Source: Clostridiales bacterium
GTDB lineage: Bacteria; Bacillota; Clostridia; Oscillospirales; Oscillospiraceae
Reading direction: 5' to 3'
Length of the DNA: 64,000 bases
Assembly: GCA_029268065.1 (NCBI GenBank)
Contig: JAJUHC010000013.1
Span: 1 to 64,000 of the forward strand
The notes below the pieces were generated by a model. The model worked only from the letters and a program-made list of their open reading frames with translations, did no database searches and was not told where the DNA came from. The position numbers were made by a program, and so were the translations under genes. Positions 41,390 through 51,835 of this stretch are shown here, piece by piece (the stretch's first letter is position 1; each line of letters begins with the position of its first letter).

Positions 41390-44011
41390 ATGAAGGAACT
41401 ACCAAAGATATATGATCCTAAAGCCGTAGAGTCAAAAATATATGATATGTGGGTAAAAGGCGGCTACTTTAAGGGCAGGATAGACCCCGAAAAGGAGCCT
41501 TTCACGATAGTGATACCGCCCCCCAACGTGACCGGTCAGCTTCACCTCGGACACGCCTTTGACGAAACGCTTCAGGACGTTTTGATACGCGTTAAGCGCA
41601 TGCAGGGTTACAGTGCTCTTTGGGTTCCGGGAACCGACCACGCCGGAATCGCGACTCAGATAAAGGTGGAGGAAAACCTGCGCAATCAGGGGGCTTCGCG
41701 CTATGACCTCGGACGCGAGAAGTTCCTTGAAAAGGTCTGGGAGTGGAAGAACCAGTACGGCGACAGGATAGTGCAGCAGCTGAAAATGCTGGGCTCCTCC
41801 TGCGATTGGGACAGGCTCAGATTTACTATGGACGAGGGCTGCTCCAAGGCTGTTCGCGAGGTTTTTGTTTCGCTTTATGAAAAAGGACTTATATACAAGG
41901 GAAACCGTATCATCAACTGGTGCCCCGACTGCCGCACAGCACTGTCTGACGCCGAGGTGGAGCACGAAGAAAAGGCGAGCAGCTTCTGGCACATAAAATA
42001 CTTTGTGAAGGACAGTGACGAGTATGTCGTCGTAGCCACGACGCGCCCCGAGACCATGCTCGGCGACACGGCCGTCGCGGTTCACCCCGAGGATAAGCGC
42101 TACAAGCACCTTGTAGGAAAGACTGTCATCCTGCCGCTGATGAACAGGGAAATACCTGTTATTGCGGACGAGTATGTGGACATGGAATTCGGGACCGGCT
42201 GCGTCAAAATGACTCCCTGTCACGACCCAAACGACTTCGAGGTTGCGCAGCGCCACAATCTTGAGCAGATACTGGTGCTGGATGAGGATGCAAGGATCAA
42301 CAAAAACGGGGGCAAATACGAAGGGCTGGACAGGTACGAGGCCAGAAAACGAGTTGTGAGCGACCTTGAGGCTTTGGGACAGCTTGTAAAGGTCGAGCCT
42401 CACAGCCACAGCGTCGGCGCATGCTACCGCTGCGGCACGACGGTTGAGCCTCTCACGAGCCCCCAGTGGTTCGTGAAGATGGAGCCGCTCGCCAAAGAGG
42501 CGCTGGAAGTCGTAAAGGACGGCAGGATAAGCTTTGTACCCGATCGCTTCGTCAAAAACTATAACAATTGGATGGAAAACGCCCACGACTGGTGCATATC
42601 CAGGCAGCTTTGGTGGGGACATCAGATACCCGCCTGGTACTGCCAGGACTGCGGGCACGTCACGGTCAGCAGGCAGGACCCCGATTGCTGCGAAAAGTGC
42701 AAAAGCAGAAATATCAAGCGCGACGAGGACGTGCTCGACACCTGGTTTTCAAGCGCGCTCTGGCCCTTCTCCACGCTGGGGTGGCCGGACAAGACTCCCG
42801 ACCTCGACTATTTTTACCCGACGAGCGTTCTCGTTACAGGCTATGACATTATCTTCTTCTGGGTCGCACGTATGATTTTTTCGGGCATGGAGCATATGAA
42901 GGAAGTGCCATTTAAGACGGTGCTGTTCCACGGGCTCATCCGCGACGACAAGGGCAGGAAGATGTCGAAATCCCTCGGCAACGGCGTTGACCCGATTGAA
43001 GTCATTGAGAAATTCGGCGCCGACGCGCTGCGCTTCAATATTGTTACGGGCAATAGTCCCGGAAACGACATGCGCTACTACAACGAGCGCTGCGAAGCGA
43101 TGCGGAATTTCGCAAACAAGATATGGAACGCCTCGCGTTTTGTCATGATGAACCTTACGATTGACAAAAACGAGCTGCCTGAAAGGCTTGAGCTTGAGGA
43201 CAAATGGATACTCTCAAAGCTGAACGGTCTGGTCAGGGAAGTAAACGATAACCTCGAAAAATTCGAGCTCGGAATCGCTGCGAACAAGATTTACGACTTT
43301 ATCTGGGACAGCTACTGCGACTGGTATATAGAGCTCACGAAGCCCCGCCTCAACGGTGAGGACGAGACGGCGAGAATCGGAGCTCAAAAGGTCCTGCTCT
43401 ATGTGCTTACGGAAACGCTTAAGCTCCTGCACCCGTTTATGCCGTTTATAACGGAGGAAATATGGCAGGCGCTGCCGCACGATGGCGAGGCGCTGATGGT
43501 AGAAAGGTATCCGGAGTATTCGGAAAAAATAAGCTTCCCGGAGGACGAGGCAAAGTTTGAGATAATAATGAACGCCGTAAAGGCGGTTCGGGCACGCCGC
43601 GCGGAGATGAACGTTCCGCCATCAAAGAAGCCGCACCTTACGATAGTGACCGACAGGCGCGAAGTATTCGAAGCGGGGCGCGTCTATCTTTCAAAGCTTG
43701 CCTTCGCCGGAGAGCTTTCGATTATGGATACCGTTCCCGCGGAAGCCGAAAACATGGTCGGAGTCGTGACCAACGACGCCAAGCTCTATATGCCGATGGC
43801 TGAGCTTGTTGACCTTCAGAAGGAGCGGGAGCGCATCGAAAAGGAGATAAAAGCCTCACAGGAAAACCTTGAGCGCACCGAGGCGAAGCTGAATAATCAG
43901 GGCTTTGTCTCCAAGGCTCCGGAGGCTGTCGTAAAGGCTGAAAAGGAGCGCGCGGAGAAGCTCCGTTCGCTCATAGATAATTTGAAAGAGAGTTTGCGGG
44001 CTCTCAAATAA
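41390..44011 (+). CDS. valS: Valyl-tRNA synthetase
   Basis: [45 protein letters not shown]. Confidence 0.97.
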   Translation: MKELPKIYDPKAVESKIYDMWVKGGYFKGRIDPEKEPFTIVIPPPNVTGQLHLGHAFDETLQDVLIRVKRMQGYSALWVPGTDHAGIATQIKVEENLRNQGASRYDLGREKFLEKVWEWKNQYGDRIVQQLKMLGSSCDWDRLRFTMDEGCSKAVREVFVSLYEKGLIYKGNRIINWCPDCRTALSDAEVEHEEKASSFWHIKYFVKDSDEYVVVATTRPETMLGDTAVAVHPEDKRYKHLVGKTVILPLMNREIPVIADEYVDMEFGTGCVKMTPCHDPNDFEVAQRHNLEQILVLDEDARINKNGGKYEGLDRYEARKRVVSDLEALGQLVKVEPHSHSVGACYRCGTTVEPLTSPQWFVKMEPLAKEALEVVKDGRISFVPDRFVKNYNNWMENAHDWCISRQLWWGHQIPAWYCQDCGHVTVSRQDPDCCEKCKSRNIKRDEDVLDTWFSSALWPFSTLGWPDKTPDLDYFYPTSVLVTGYDIIFFWVARMIFSGMEHMKEVPFKTVLFHGLIRDDKGRKMSKSLGNGVDPIEVIEKFGADALRFNIVTGNSPGNDMRYYNERCEAMRNFANKIWNASRFVMMNLTIDKNELPERLELEDKWILSKLNGLVREVNDNLEKFELGIAANKIYDFIWDSYCDWYIELTKPRLNGEDETARIGAQKVLLYVLTETLKLLHPFMPFITEEIWQALPHDGEALMVERYPEYSEKISFPEDEAKFEIIMNAVKAVRARRAEMNVPPSKKPHLTIVTDRREVFEAGRVYLSKLAFAGELSIMDTVPAEAENMVGVVTNDAKLYMPMAELVDLQKERERIEKEIKASQENLERTEAKLNNQGFVSKAPEAVVKAEKERAEKLRSLIDNLKESLRALK

Positions 44012-44046
44012 TGTGACAAAATTCTTTAACTGAATAACGTATAATT

Positions 44047-44090
44047 CATCGTGTATCGGGAAGACTAAACCGGATACACGATGTTTTTTT
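44047..44090 (+). terminator. Terminator after valS
   Basis: CATCGTGTATC/GATACACGATG stem followed by T7. Confidence 0.85.
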
Positions 44091-44211
44091 ACATATGGCG
44101 CACAATGCGGAAGCATTGCGGCAAAAAATGAAACCAAAAGAATAATCGTGGCGCGGGACGGAACGCCCGTTAAAGTCGTGCGGATATTTCCGCCGTTTCA
44201 GGGGGATGCGT

Positions 44212-44529
44212 ATGAAAATTGCGACAGAATTCGTTAAGGGAAAGCTCGTTATAAGGCTGCACGGGGAGATCGATCATCATGCCGCAAGGGGACTTATAGA
44301 AAACATCTGCAGCGACATAGACAAATGCCTGCCGAAGGTATGCGTACTGGACATGAAGGACGTGGGTTTTATGGACAGCTCGGGAATCGCCGTATTGGTG
44401 AAAGCATACAAGAGAATGAAGGAGCTCGGAGGTGAACTAAGGGTGCTCAACGTTTGCAATCAGTGCAGGAGGGTGCTTGAAATGTCGGGCCTGGAAAAAA
44501 TCATATGCATGGAGGATATAAAAAGATGA
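44212..44529 (+). CDS. spoIIAA: Anti-sigma F factor antagonist
   Basis: STAS domain VCVLDMKDVGFMDSSGIAVLVKAYKRMKELGGEL; first of the spoIIA trio. Confidence 0.9.
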   Translation: MKIATEFVKGKLVIRLHGEIDHHAARGLIENICSDIDKCLPKVCVLDMKDVGFMDSSGIAVLVKAYKRMKELGGELRVLNVCNQCRRVLEMSGLEKIICMEDIKR

Positions 44530-44969
44530 ATACGGTCAATTACATAAAAATAGAGTTTCCAAGCAAGTCAAGCAACGAAAGTCTGGCGCGTTCGGTGGCG
44601 GCCTGCTTTGCGGCTCAGCTTGACCCGACGCTGGACGAGCTCGGCGACATAAAAACCGCCGTCAGCGAGGCCGTAACAAACTCTATCGTCCATGCCTATC
44701 CCGATGTGATAGGAAAAATAAGCCTCAGAGGAAGGATTTTTGACGACAATACGCTTGAAATAGTGGTACAGGACTGGGGCCGCGGCATCGAGGACGTTGC
44801 AAAGGCGATGGAGCCGATGTTTACTACGGGCGGGTTCGAACGCTCCGGGATGGGCTTTACAATAATGGAAAGCTTTATGGACAAGCTCAAAGTCAAATCG
44901 TCGTTAGGAAAGGGCACGACTGTAACCATGCGCCGGAGGCTTTCTTACAGATCGGGAAGTTTAAAATGA
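44526..44969 (+). CDS. spoIIAB: Anti-sigma F factor, serine kinase
   Basis: FAAQLDPTLDELGDIKTAVSEAVTNSIVHAYP; VQDWGRGIEDV; GMGFTIMESFMD. Confidence 0.93.
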   Translation: MNTVNYIKIEFPSKSSNESLARSVAACFAAQLDPTLDELGDIKTAVSEAVTNSIVHAYPDVIGKISLRGRIFDDNTLEIVVQDWGRGIEDVAKAMEPMFTTGGFERSGMGFTIMESFMDKLKVKSSLGKGTTVTMRRRLSYRSGSLK

Positions 44970-45673
44970 GCGGATTTGATACCGAGCTTCTCAAGGCTGC
45001 AAAAAACGGGGATAAAGCGGCGGCGGAGCAGATGCTTTTGGAAAACTCGGCGCTGATCTGGAGCATCGTCCGAAGGTTTTTCGGGCGGGGCGTGGACAGC
45101 GACGACCTGTATCAGCTCGGCTGCATGGGGTTTATCAAAGCGATACAGGGCTTTGACAGCTCCTACGGCACCCAGTTTTCAACTTATGCCGTACCGAAGA
45201 TCACGGGCGAAATACGCAGGTTTCTGCGCGATGACGGAACGGTCAAGGTCAGCCGCAGCGTAAAGGAGCGAGCGCAGACAATCAAAAATGCAAGGGTATC
45301 GCTCGAGCAGAAGCTGGGGCGCGATCCCTTTTTGTCCGAAATATCCGAATTGACCGGTTTTAGCGTGGAGGACATTGCGACGGCCGAAACGGCAACCGCT
45401 TCCGCGGATTCGCTTCAGCGGGAAATGGGGGAGGAAGGGCTGACTCTTGAGGGAGTATTGGGCGATTTCCTTCAGGAGGAAAAGATGCTTGAGAGCCTGT
45501 CGCTAAGGGAAGCACTCGAGCTGCTCCCGGAACGCGAGAAGCTTGTAATAGTACTGAGATATTACAAGGGCATGACTCAGGACTCGGCGGCAAAAATATT
45601 GAAAGTCTCGCAGGTGCAGGTTTCAAGAATAGAGAAGCGGGCGATAGAGCTTCTGCGCAAGCAATTGTCATAA
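44966..45673 (+). CDS. sigF: RNA polymerase sporulation sigma-F
   Basis: Regions 2-4 of a sigma-70 family protein; DDLYQLGCMGFIKAIQGFD; position after spoIIAA-AB. Confidence 0.93.
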   Translation: MSGFDTELLKAAKNGDKAAAEQMLLENSALIWSIVRRFFGRGVDSDDLYQLGCMGFIKAIQGFDSSYGTQFSTYAVPKITGEIRRFLRDDGTVKVSRSVKERAQTIKNARVSLEQKLGRDPFLSEISELTGFSVEDIATAETATASADSLQREMGEEGLTLEGVLGDFLQEEKMLESLSLREALELLPEREKLVIVLRYYKGMTQDSAAKILKVSQVQVSRIEKRAIELLRKQLS

Positions 45674-45731
45674 TATAAAATTATTGACACAAATGACTAA
45701 TTGTGAGAGTATATAGCATAATAATATTGCG

Positions 45732-46772
45732 GTGAGGGAGCTCAACATGCTGAAAAGAGATATCCATTACCTTGGCTATTTATTCGACTGTATACTTCAT
45801 ATGAATATCAGGGGCTTGTTCAATACGGTCGAAATAGTCCACAAAATTTCAACAAAGAACAGGATTTACCTCTTTTTTGATATCTTGTATTGCGGATTCA
45901 AGTACGGGGCCGCCTACAATGATTATCTGCTTTTCGAGTTCTATCTGCTTACAAAAAACCAGCGCCGCACGTATGTGACCAGAGTCATAAACAATAAGAT
46001 AACAAGACTGATGAATGACAGGGCATTTTACCACCTGTTTGACAACAAGGACGAGTTTTATGCGCTTTATTCCGAATTTATCGGTCGGCGGTGGATGGCG
46101 GCAAATTCGACGTCAAAGGAAGAATTCGTCAGGTTTTTGAATGGGGACGACGAGATAATAATAAAGCCGGTAAACGGAGGCTGCGGAATCGGGGTGGAAA
46201 AGCTGAAACGCTCGGATTTCAAGGATTTGGATTCGATGTTTGCATATATTTCCGGCAAACCGAATGCGATTGTCGAAGAGGTGATACCACAGCACGAAAA
46301 GCTCGACGAGCTCTATCCCGGCTCCGTAAATACCTTGCGGATTGTGACCGTATACAGCGAGGGCTCGGTTAATATCGTATATGCTTACATAAGGATTGGA
46401 AACAGCGAGAGACCCGTAGACAACATAAATTCCGGAGGAATGTGCGCGCCGATCGACCTTGAAAGCGGCGTCGTTACCCAGCCCGGATATGATAAAAACA
46501 GGGTTACATATGAAAAGCACCCCAAAACCGGCTGCAAAATCAAAGGCTTTTCCGTACCGATGTGGCAGGAAGCGCTGGAGCTCTGCAGGAAGGCGGCCGA
46601 AAGGGTCCCGCAGATGGGGTATGTAGGCTGGGATGTCGGCATAACGCCCCGCGGGCCCGTGCTCGTCGAGGGCAACAACCTTCCGGGCCACGATATTCTC
46701 CAGCTGCCTCCGCATGTACCGGACAGAGTGGGAATGCTGCCGAGATTTAAAATGTACGTTAAAAACCTTTAA
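45732..46772 (+). CDS. Sugar-transfer-associated ATP-grasp protein
   Basis: DDEIIIKPVNGGCGIGVEKL, LRIVTVYSEGSVNIVYAYIRIG, VGWDVGITPRGPVLVEGNNLPGHD. Confidence 0.75.
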   Translation: MRELNMLKRDIHYLGYLFDCILHMNIRGLFNTVEIVHKISTKNRIYLFFDILYCGFKYGAAYNDYLLFEFYLLTKNQRRTYVTRVINNKITRLMNDRAFYHLFDNKDEFYALYSEFIGRRWMAANSTSKEEFVRFLNGDDEIIIKPVNGGCGIGVEKLKRSDFKDLDSMFAYISGKPNAIVEEVIPQHEKLDELYPGSVNTLRIVTVYSEGSVNIVYAYIRIGNSERPVDNINSGGMCAPIDLESGVVTQPGYDKNRVTYEKHPKTGCKIKGFSVPMWQEALELCRKAAERVPQMGYVGWDVGITPRGPVLVEGNNLPGHDILQLPPHVPDRVGMLPRFKMYVKNL

Positions 46773-46823
46773 ATATGGACTCGTCCGTGCTATAATGTAC
46801 CAATCAAACTAGGTTGGTGTACT

Positions 46824-49205
46824 ATGACGTTTCAGGAAAGATTTATAAAAGCCAGAAAAGCGGTAATAGAAAAGGAATTTTCACATCTTAACGATATGCA
46901 GAGAAAAGCGGTCCTTACCACGGAAGGACCGCTGCTTTTGCTTGCGGGGGCGGGCAGCGGAAAGACCACCGTACTTATAAACCGCATAGCGAACCTGATA
47001 AAATACGGACGAGGCTCTGACAGCTCGGATATACCGTCCTTTGCGACGCAGGACGACCTTGCGTTTCTCGAGGAATACGCAAAAAACCCGTCCGCGGAAG
47101 GAGCGGACAGGGCGTCGCGCCTTGCGGCGCTCGAGCCCGTGGAGCCATGGAGGCTCATCGCCATCACTTTTACGAACAAGGCGGCGGACGAGCTAAAATC
47201 AAGGCTTGAGAAAATGCTCGGAAGCTCGGCGCTCGACATATGGGCGTCAACCTTCCACTCGGCCTGCGTCCGCATACTGCGCCGTGACATCGGGCGTCTG
47301 GGTTTTTCGGGAGGCTTCACGATATACGATACGACAGACAGCGTGACTGTTATGAAGCGCATAATAAAGGATTTTGACCTTGACGATAAGACCTTCGCTC
47401 CGCGTATGGTGCTTTCGCAGATAAGCTCGGCGAAGGATATGATGCTCAGTCCGGCGGAATATCTGAAGGAAGCTGAAAAGAGGAACGATTTCCGAAAGCT
47501 TAAAATCGGCGAGCTTTATATGGAGTACGCGAAACGCCTGAAGAACGCGAATGCGCTTGATTTCGACGACCTTATCCTGTATACGGTCAGGCTTCTGCTC
47601 ACAGACGCCGAGGCGCGGGAATACTATCAGAATAAATTCAAATACGTCCTGATCGACGAATATCAGGATACGAACAATCTCCAGTATCTGCTCGCAAGTA
47701 CTCTGGCGGGAAAATGGAAAAATATATGTGTCGTCGGGGACGACGACCAGAGCATATATAAGTTCCGGGGCGCCACCATAAAGAACATACTCGACTTCGA
47801 AAACCAGTACCCGGAGGCCCGCACCATCAGGCTGGAGCAGAATTACCGTTCGACGCGCAACATACTCGATGCTGCGAACTCGGTAATATCCAACAATCGA
47901 GGACGGAAGGGCAAGGAGCTCTGGACCGAAAACGAAAGGGGAGAGGCGCTCACCCTTTACACGGCCCCGAACGAAAGCGACGAGGCGCAGTATGTGGCGG
48001 CGAGGATACTGGAGGGCTACGCCAGAGGGGAAAGCTGGCGCGACTTCGCGGTTTTGTACCGCATGAACGCGCAGTCCAACCAGCTCGAATACGCTTTTAA
48101 AAGAAACGGCATTCCGTACAGGGTGATAGGCGGGGTCCGCTTCTTTGACCGCGCCGAGGTAAAGGATGTGCTTGCGTATCTCTGCGTTATAAACAATCCT
48201 GAGGACGATCTCCGCCTGATGCGCATTATCAACGTTCCGGCAAGGTCGATAGGAAGCAAAACCCTCGAAGACGTCGAGAGGATATCAAGGTTTGAGAATA
48301 TATCTATGTTCGAGGCTGTCAAGGCGGCAGGACGCTACCCGGACCTGCAGAAATCCGCGGCTAAGCTCACTGCGTTTGCGGAGCTGATTGAAGGATTAAG
48401 GGCGCAGGCCGAGGTCATGCCGCTCGACGAGTTCTACGATATGGTGCTCGAGAAAAGCGGCTATGTAAGGATGCTGGAGGAAAAAGAGAGCACGGAAAAC
48501 GCCTCAAGGCTCGAGAACATCAGGGAGCTGAAAACAAACATCATTAGCTTCCTCAAGGAACGCGAGAGGGGGACGCTTTCCGAGTTTCTTGACGAGATAG
48601 CCCTTTATACCGACATGGACCAGTACGACGAAAACGGCGATTCCGTTGTCATGATGACCATGCACAGCGCGAAGGGGCTAGAGTTTCCGACTGTCTTCAT
48701 AGTCGGCGCGGAAGAGGGGATTTTTCCGGGGATGGCGGCCATCGACCCGGAGGAGCTCGAAGAGGAGAGGCGGCTCTGCTACGTTGCTATAACAAGGGCT
48801 AAGAAAAGGCTCTTTTTGACGAACGCCCATCACAGGATGCTTTTCGGAAGAACCTCATCAAACAGGCTTTCACGTTTTGTTGACGAGATACCCGAGAGCT
48901 TCATCGACAGGCCAAAACAGGCCAGGACCGTTTACAGTTTCGGCGGATTTGACAATCTTCCCAGACGGCCTCAGGCGATAACGCCAAAGGTTACGGCTGC
49001 GTTCTCGCATCCTCAGGCTCGGCAGACGGTATCTATTGATTTCAAAAAGGGTGACACCATAGAACACAAGGCTTTCGGCAGGGGTGTAGTCGTATCTGTC
49101 CAGCCGATGGGAGGGGACGCTCTGATGGAGGTCGCCTTTGAAACGGTGGGAACAAAGCGCCTCATGAGAAACACCGCAGGAAAGCAAATGAAGGTTATCC
49201 AGTAA
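46824..49205 (+). CDS. pcrA: UvrD/PcrA-type DNA helicase
   Basis: LLLLAGAGSGKTTVLINRI, LIDEYQDTNNLQY, VGDDDQSIYKFRGA, MTMHSAKGLEFPTVFIVG. Confidence 0.93.
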   Translation: MTFQERFIKARKAVIEKEFSHLNDMQRKAVLTTEGPLLLLAGAGSGKTTVLINRIANLIKYGRGSDSSDIPSFATQDDLAFLEEYAKNPSAEGADRASRLAALEPVEPWRLIAITFTNKAADELKSRLEKMLGSSALDIWASTFHSACVRILRRDIGRLGFSGGFTIYDTTDSVTVMKRIIKDFDLDDKTFAPRMVLSQISSAKDMMLSPAEYLKEAEKRNDFRKLKIGELYMEYAKRLKNANALDFDDLILYTVRLLLTDAEAREYYQNKFKYVLIDEYQDTNNLQYLLASTLAGKWKNICVVGDDDQSIYKFRGATIKNILDFENQYPEARTIRLEQNYRSTRNILDAANSVISNNRGRKGKELWTENERGEALTLYTAPNESDEAQYVAARILEGYARGESWRDFAVLYRMNAQSNQLEYAFKRNGIPYRVIGGVRFFDRAEVKDVLAYLCVINNPEDDLRLMRIINVPARSIGSKTLEDVERISRFENISMFEAVKAAGRYPDLQKSAAKLTAFAELIEGLRAQAEVMPLDEFYDMVLEKSGYVRMLEEKESTENASRLENIRELKTNIISFLKERERGTLSEFLDEIALYTDMDQYDENGDSVVMMTMHSAKGLEFPTVFIVGAEEGIFPGMAAIDPEELEEERRLCYVAITRAKKRLFLTNAHHRMLFGRTSSNRLSRFVDEIPESFIDRPKQARTVYSFGGFDNLPRRPQAITPKVTAAFSHPQARQTVSIDFKKGDTIEHKAFGRGVVVSVQPMGGDALMEVAFETVGTKRLMRNTAGKQMKVIQ

Positions 49206-49214
49206 ATGGAAGCA

Positions 49215-49243
49215 TTGATGGCGCGTCACCGACGCGCCATCAA
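49215..49243. terminator. Perfect 13-bp hairpin between convergent pcrA and GNAT gene
   Basis: TTGATGGCGCGTC-ACC-GACGCGCCATCAA; contains the GNAT stop codon. Confidence 0.7.
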
Positions 49244-50070
49244 TCATAAGCAAGCCCAAGAAATGGGCTTTCATATTCGGCTCTCAGGGAAGGATAAACC
49301 ATTCCGGTCGGCACCGCTTGATTTTTATCAAATACAGGCGAGCTGACGATATAATTATCCGAAGGAAACGCCCCCGCTATTGCCGAAACAGCCACATTAA
49401 GCGCACTTTCGGATATGAGAAGCTCCTTCACGTTCACACGGCCGTTATGCGTTTCAATTGCGGCGCAGCCTTTTGCGTCGCCGGACGTAAGAGAGAAAAG
49501 TTTTCCGAGCTTCGCCTGGTATTCCGCCTGCTTCAATGAAAGCGCGACATGCGCCCTGTTTTTCAAAAGCTCTTCCCTGATCTCCATATAAACGGAAGGG
49601 GAAAGCGGATAAAGTGAACGGTCGGAGCATGAGGAGCCAGGAAGTATATTATCAAACCGAAGCTCGTTTGCGTATGAAAACCGTTCAAAACCGAGCTTTC
49701 CGTAAAATTCATACAGGGATTCGCGGGAGGGCTTCAGGACGGCATAATCGTATCCGCGCTCCATGGAAAAGCGTACCGCGGCGTATGTCAGCTCTTTGCC
49801 GAGACCGCTTCCGCGGTGCTCGGGCAGGACTGCCAGGGCGTAGATATATGAACAGCTGAGCCTTGAACCTCCCGGAAAGCAAATTCCGCCGGTAGGTATA
49901 AGATAGGCGGCGGCGGAAACAGCGCCCGAGGTTTCGGCAACGACTCCTATATTGAAGCCGAAGTGGTCGAGAAACCTTTGAACGGAATCCTCGTTGTCGC
50001 CGAAAGAGCGCGCCCAAAGGCGCTTAAGCTGCGGGACGTCCTTTTTCGCGGCATTCCGAAATACAGTCAT
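49240..50070 (-). CDS. GNAT family N-acetyltransferase
   Basis: IYALAVLPEHRGSGLGKELTYAAVRFSMERGYDYAVLKPS. Confidence 0.85.
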   Translation of the reverse strand: MTVFRNAAKKDVPQLKRLWARSFGDNEDSVQRFLDHFGFNIGVVAETSGAVSAAAYLIPTGGICFPGGSRLSCSYIYALAVLPEHRGSGLGKELTYAAVRFSMERGYDYAVLKPSRESLYEFYGKLGFERFSYANELRFDNILPGSSCSDRSLYPLSPSVYMEIREELLKNRAHVALSLKQAEYQAKLGKLFSLTSGDAKGCAAIETHNGRVNVKELLISESALNVAVSAIAGAFPSDNYIVSSPVFDKNQAVPTGMVYPSLRAEYESPFLGLAYD

Positions 50071-50082
50071 TTAAGGCTCCTA

Positions 50083-50988
50083 TTAAAGCGGGACCGCGGT
50101 ATATTTTTCAACAAGGAATTCGGGATAATAGGATTTTTTGGCCTTGCGGAGGTTTTCAGAGCCCATGTCGTCCTCCCGGTTGATATAGACGATTTCGGGA
50201 TGCGTTTTAAGGACGTATCTGACGAATTCGCGGTTGACCATAGGGTGGGCGCCGTTTATATCGGAATAGGCCTTCTCAAAATGCACAATGTAGGTATCTG
50301 CGCAGAGCTTCTCTCCGATGGTAAACGCCACGGGCTGCCCGTCCGCGAAAAGTATTCCGCCCTCCAGCTTAAGAGCCTTATAATTTTTAAAAACCTTGTC
50401 GAGAGCTTCGATCTCATACCGGTAATCCTCAAGGTTTTCGGGCGTAACGTGGCGGCGAACCCATTCGGCGTTGAGAAGTACGCATAGGGAAATGTTGGTC
50501 TCGTCTATCGGTTCAAAGGACCATTTGTATGTCTGCTCAAATTTATTAATATGGTTTCTCTTTGAGTGAAGCTGCTTTCCCGAAAGAGTCGCAAGCTTTT
50601 CGGCCAGGTACACATAGTCGAAATACTCCCTGTGCCTTATGAATTTGAAATGGCAGGGGAAGAGTATGTCAATTTTTTCGGTGTTTTCGGCGGTTATGCT
50701 CCTCATAATAAAAGGGCGCTTCCGCTCCTCGGCGTCCTTTGTTATAGCCAGAATCGCCGCGCGGAGATTTCCCTTCCCGATGGGAAAGGAATAGTACTCT
50801 TTGCCGCCGATTTTACTGTTGAAAACAAGCATTCCCTCGACCTCGGCTACGGTGAGGTTAAAGAAGCTGCCCCATGTAAACACGTTGGTAAAGCAAAATT
50901 CGCTGCTCCTTGAGCTTTCGGCGAGAAAATGCCTGTCCATCCATTCTTTATCCGCTATTTCAACCTTTTTAAATTCAATCACGCGCAA
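50083..50988 (-). CDS. DUF2156 (phosphatidylglycerol lysyltransferase C-domain-like) protein
   Basis: SSEFCFTNVFTWGSFF, KQLHSKRNHINKFEQTY, INREDDMGSENLRKAKKSYYPEFLVEKYTA. Confidence 0.8.
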   Translation of the reverse strand: MRVIEFKKVEIADKEWMDRHFLAESSRSSEFCFTNVFTWGSFFNLTVAEVEGMLVFNSKIGGKEYYSFPIGKGNLRAAILAITKDAEERKRPFIMRSITAENTEKIDILFPCHFKFIRHREYFDYVYLAEKLATLSGKQLHSKRNHINKFEQTYKWSFEPIDETNISLCVLLNAEWVRRHVTPENLEDYRYEIEALDKVFKNYKALKLEGGILFADGQPVAFTIGEKLCADTYIVHFEKAYSDINGAHPMVNREFVRYVLKTHPEIVYINREDDMGSENLRKAKKSYYPEFLVEKYTAVPL

Positions 50989-51004
50989 GCTCCTTATATT
51001 TGTC

Positions 51005-51574
51005 TTATGTATATGTCTTTGTACATATCTTTTTTATCATGCTTTCAAGCTCCTTGAGATCAAGGAAGGTCTCGGGGCGTCTCCTCGGATCGCGCAGGAG
51101 AGCGGCGGGATGATAAATAGCCATCATCTTAACGCCGTTAGACTCATACCAGGAGCCGTGGTCTGAGCTGATCTTGAAATCCGGGGTAATGATGCGCATG
51201 GCGGCAATCCTGCCGAGACAGACTATGATTTTCGGTCTGATCAGAGCGGTTTGCTTCCGCAGCCAGCCTATGCAGGCGTCCTGCTCGGTGTTGAGCGGAT
51301 CTCTGTTCTTCGGGGGGCGGCACTTGACGATATTTGCAATGTATACATTCGTCCTGTCAAGATCGATAATCGACAGCATATCGTCCAGGAGCTTCCCCGC
51401 ACGTCCTACGAAGGGCTCGCCCGTCAGGTCCTCCTGCTCTCCGGGGCCCTCGCCGATAAGCATGACCTCGGCTTCGGGATTCCCGACACCGAAGACCACG
51501 TTGTTGCGCGTTTCATGCAGGGCGCATCGGTTGCAATTAAGGCAGGATTCTCGCAGCTTCTCCCAGCTTTCCAT
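51005..51574 (-). CDS. Type-4/5 uracil-DNA glycosylase
   Basis: [70 protein letters not shown]. Confidence 0.93.
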   Translation of the reverse strand: MESWEKLRESCLNCNRCALHETRNNVVFGVGNPEAEVMLIGEGPGEQEDLTGEPFVGRAGKLLDDMLSIIDLDRTNVYIANIVKCRPPKNRDPLNTEQDACIGWLRKQTALIRPKIIVCLGRIAAMRIITPDFKISSDHGSWYESNGVKMMAIYHPAALLRDPRRRPETFLDLKELESMIKKICTKTYT

Positions 51575-51835
51575 AAATTCTCCTTGATACCATATAAGTA
51601 TTCCTGATGATTATATCATGTTATGCAAATAAAAGCAATTTTCTGTTTGAACGGAAAAGTGCATTGCGGCACGTTTCCGATGCCCTTGAGTCATTTTTTT
51701 AGGCGGCGTTTTTTTGCTGATTTGACAAAAGCGGAACGCAATATTAAAATTAGGACGCGGTTCAAAACTAGGCTTTAAAGTAATCATGCCGGTAGCAAGG
51801 GTAATATTTAGTATAATATAAAGGGAGTGCGCAAT

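Noticed and set aside
41432-42658. 408-aa ORF antisense to valS (also 30802-31959 antisense to dxs and 35424-36125 antisense to recN)
   Set aside because: Shadow ORFs opposite strong housekeeping genes; low-complexity or non-family-like translations, no RBS logic.
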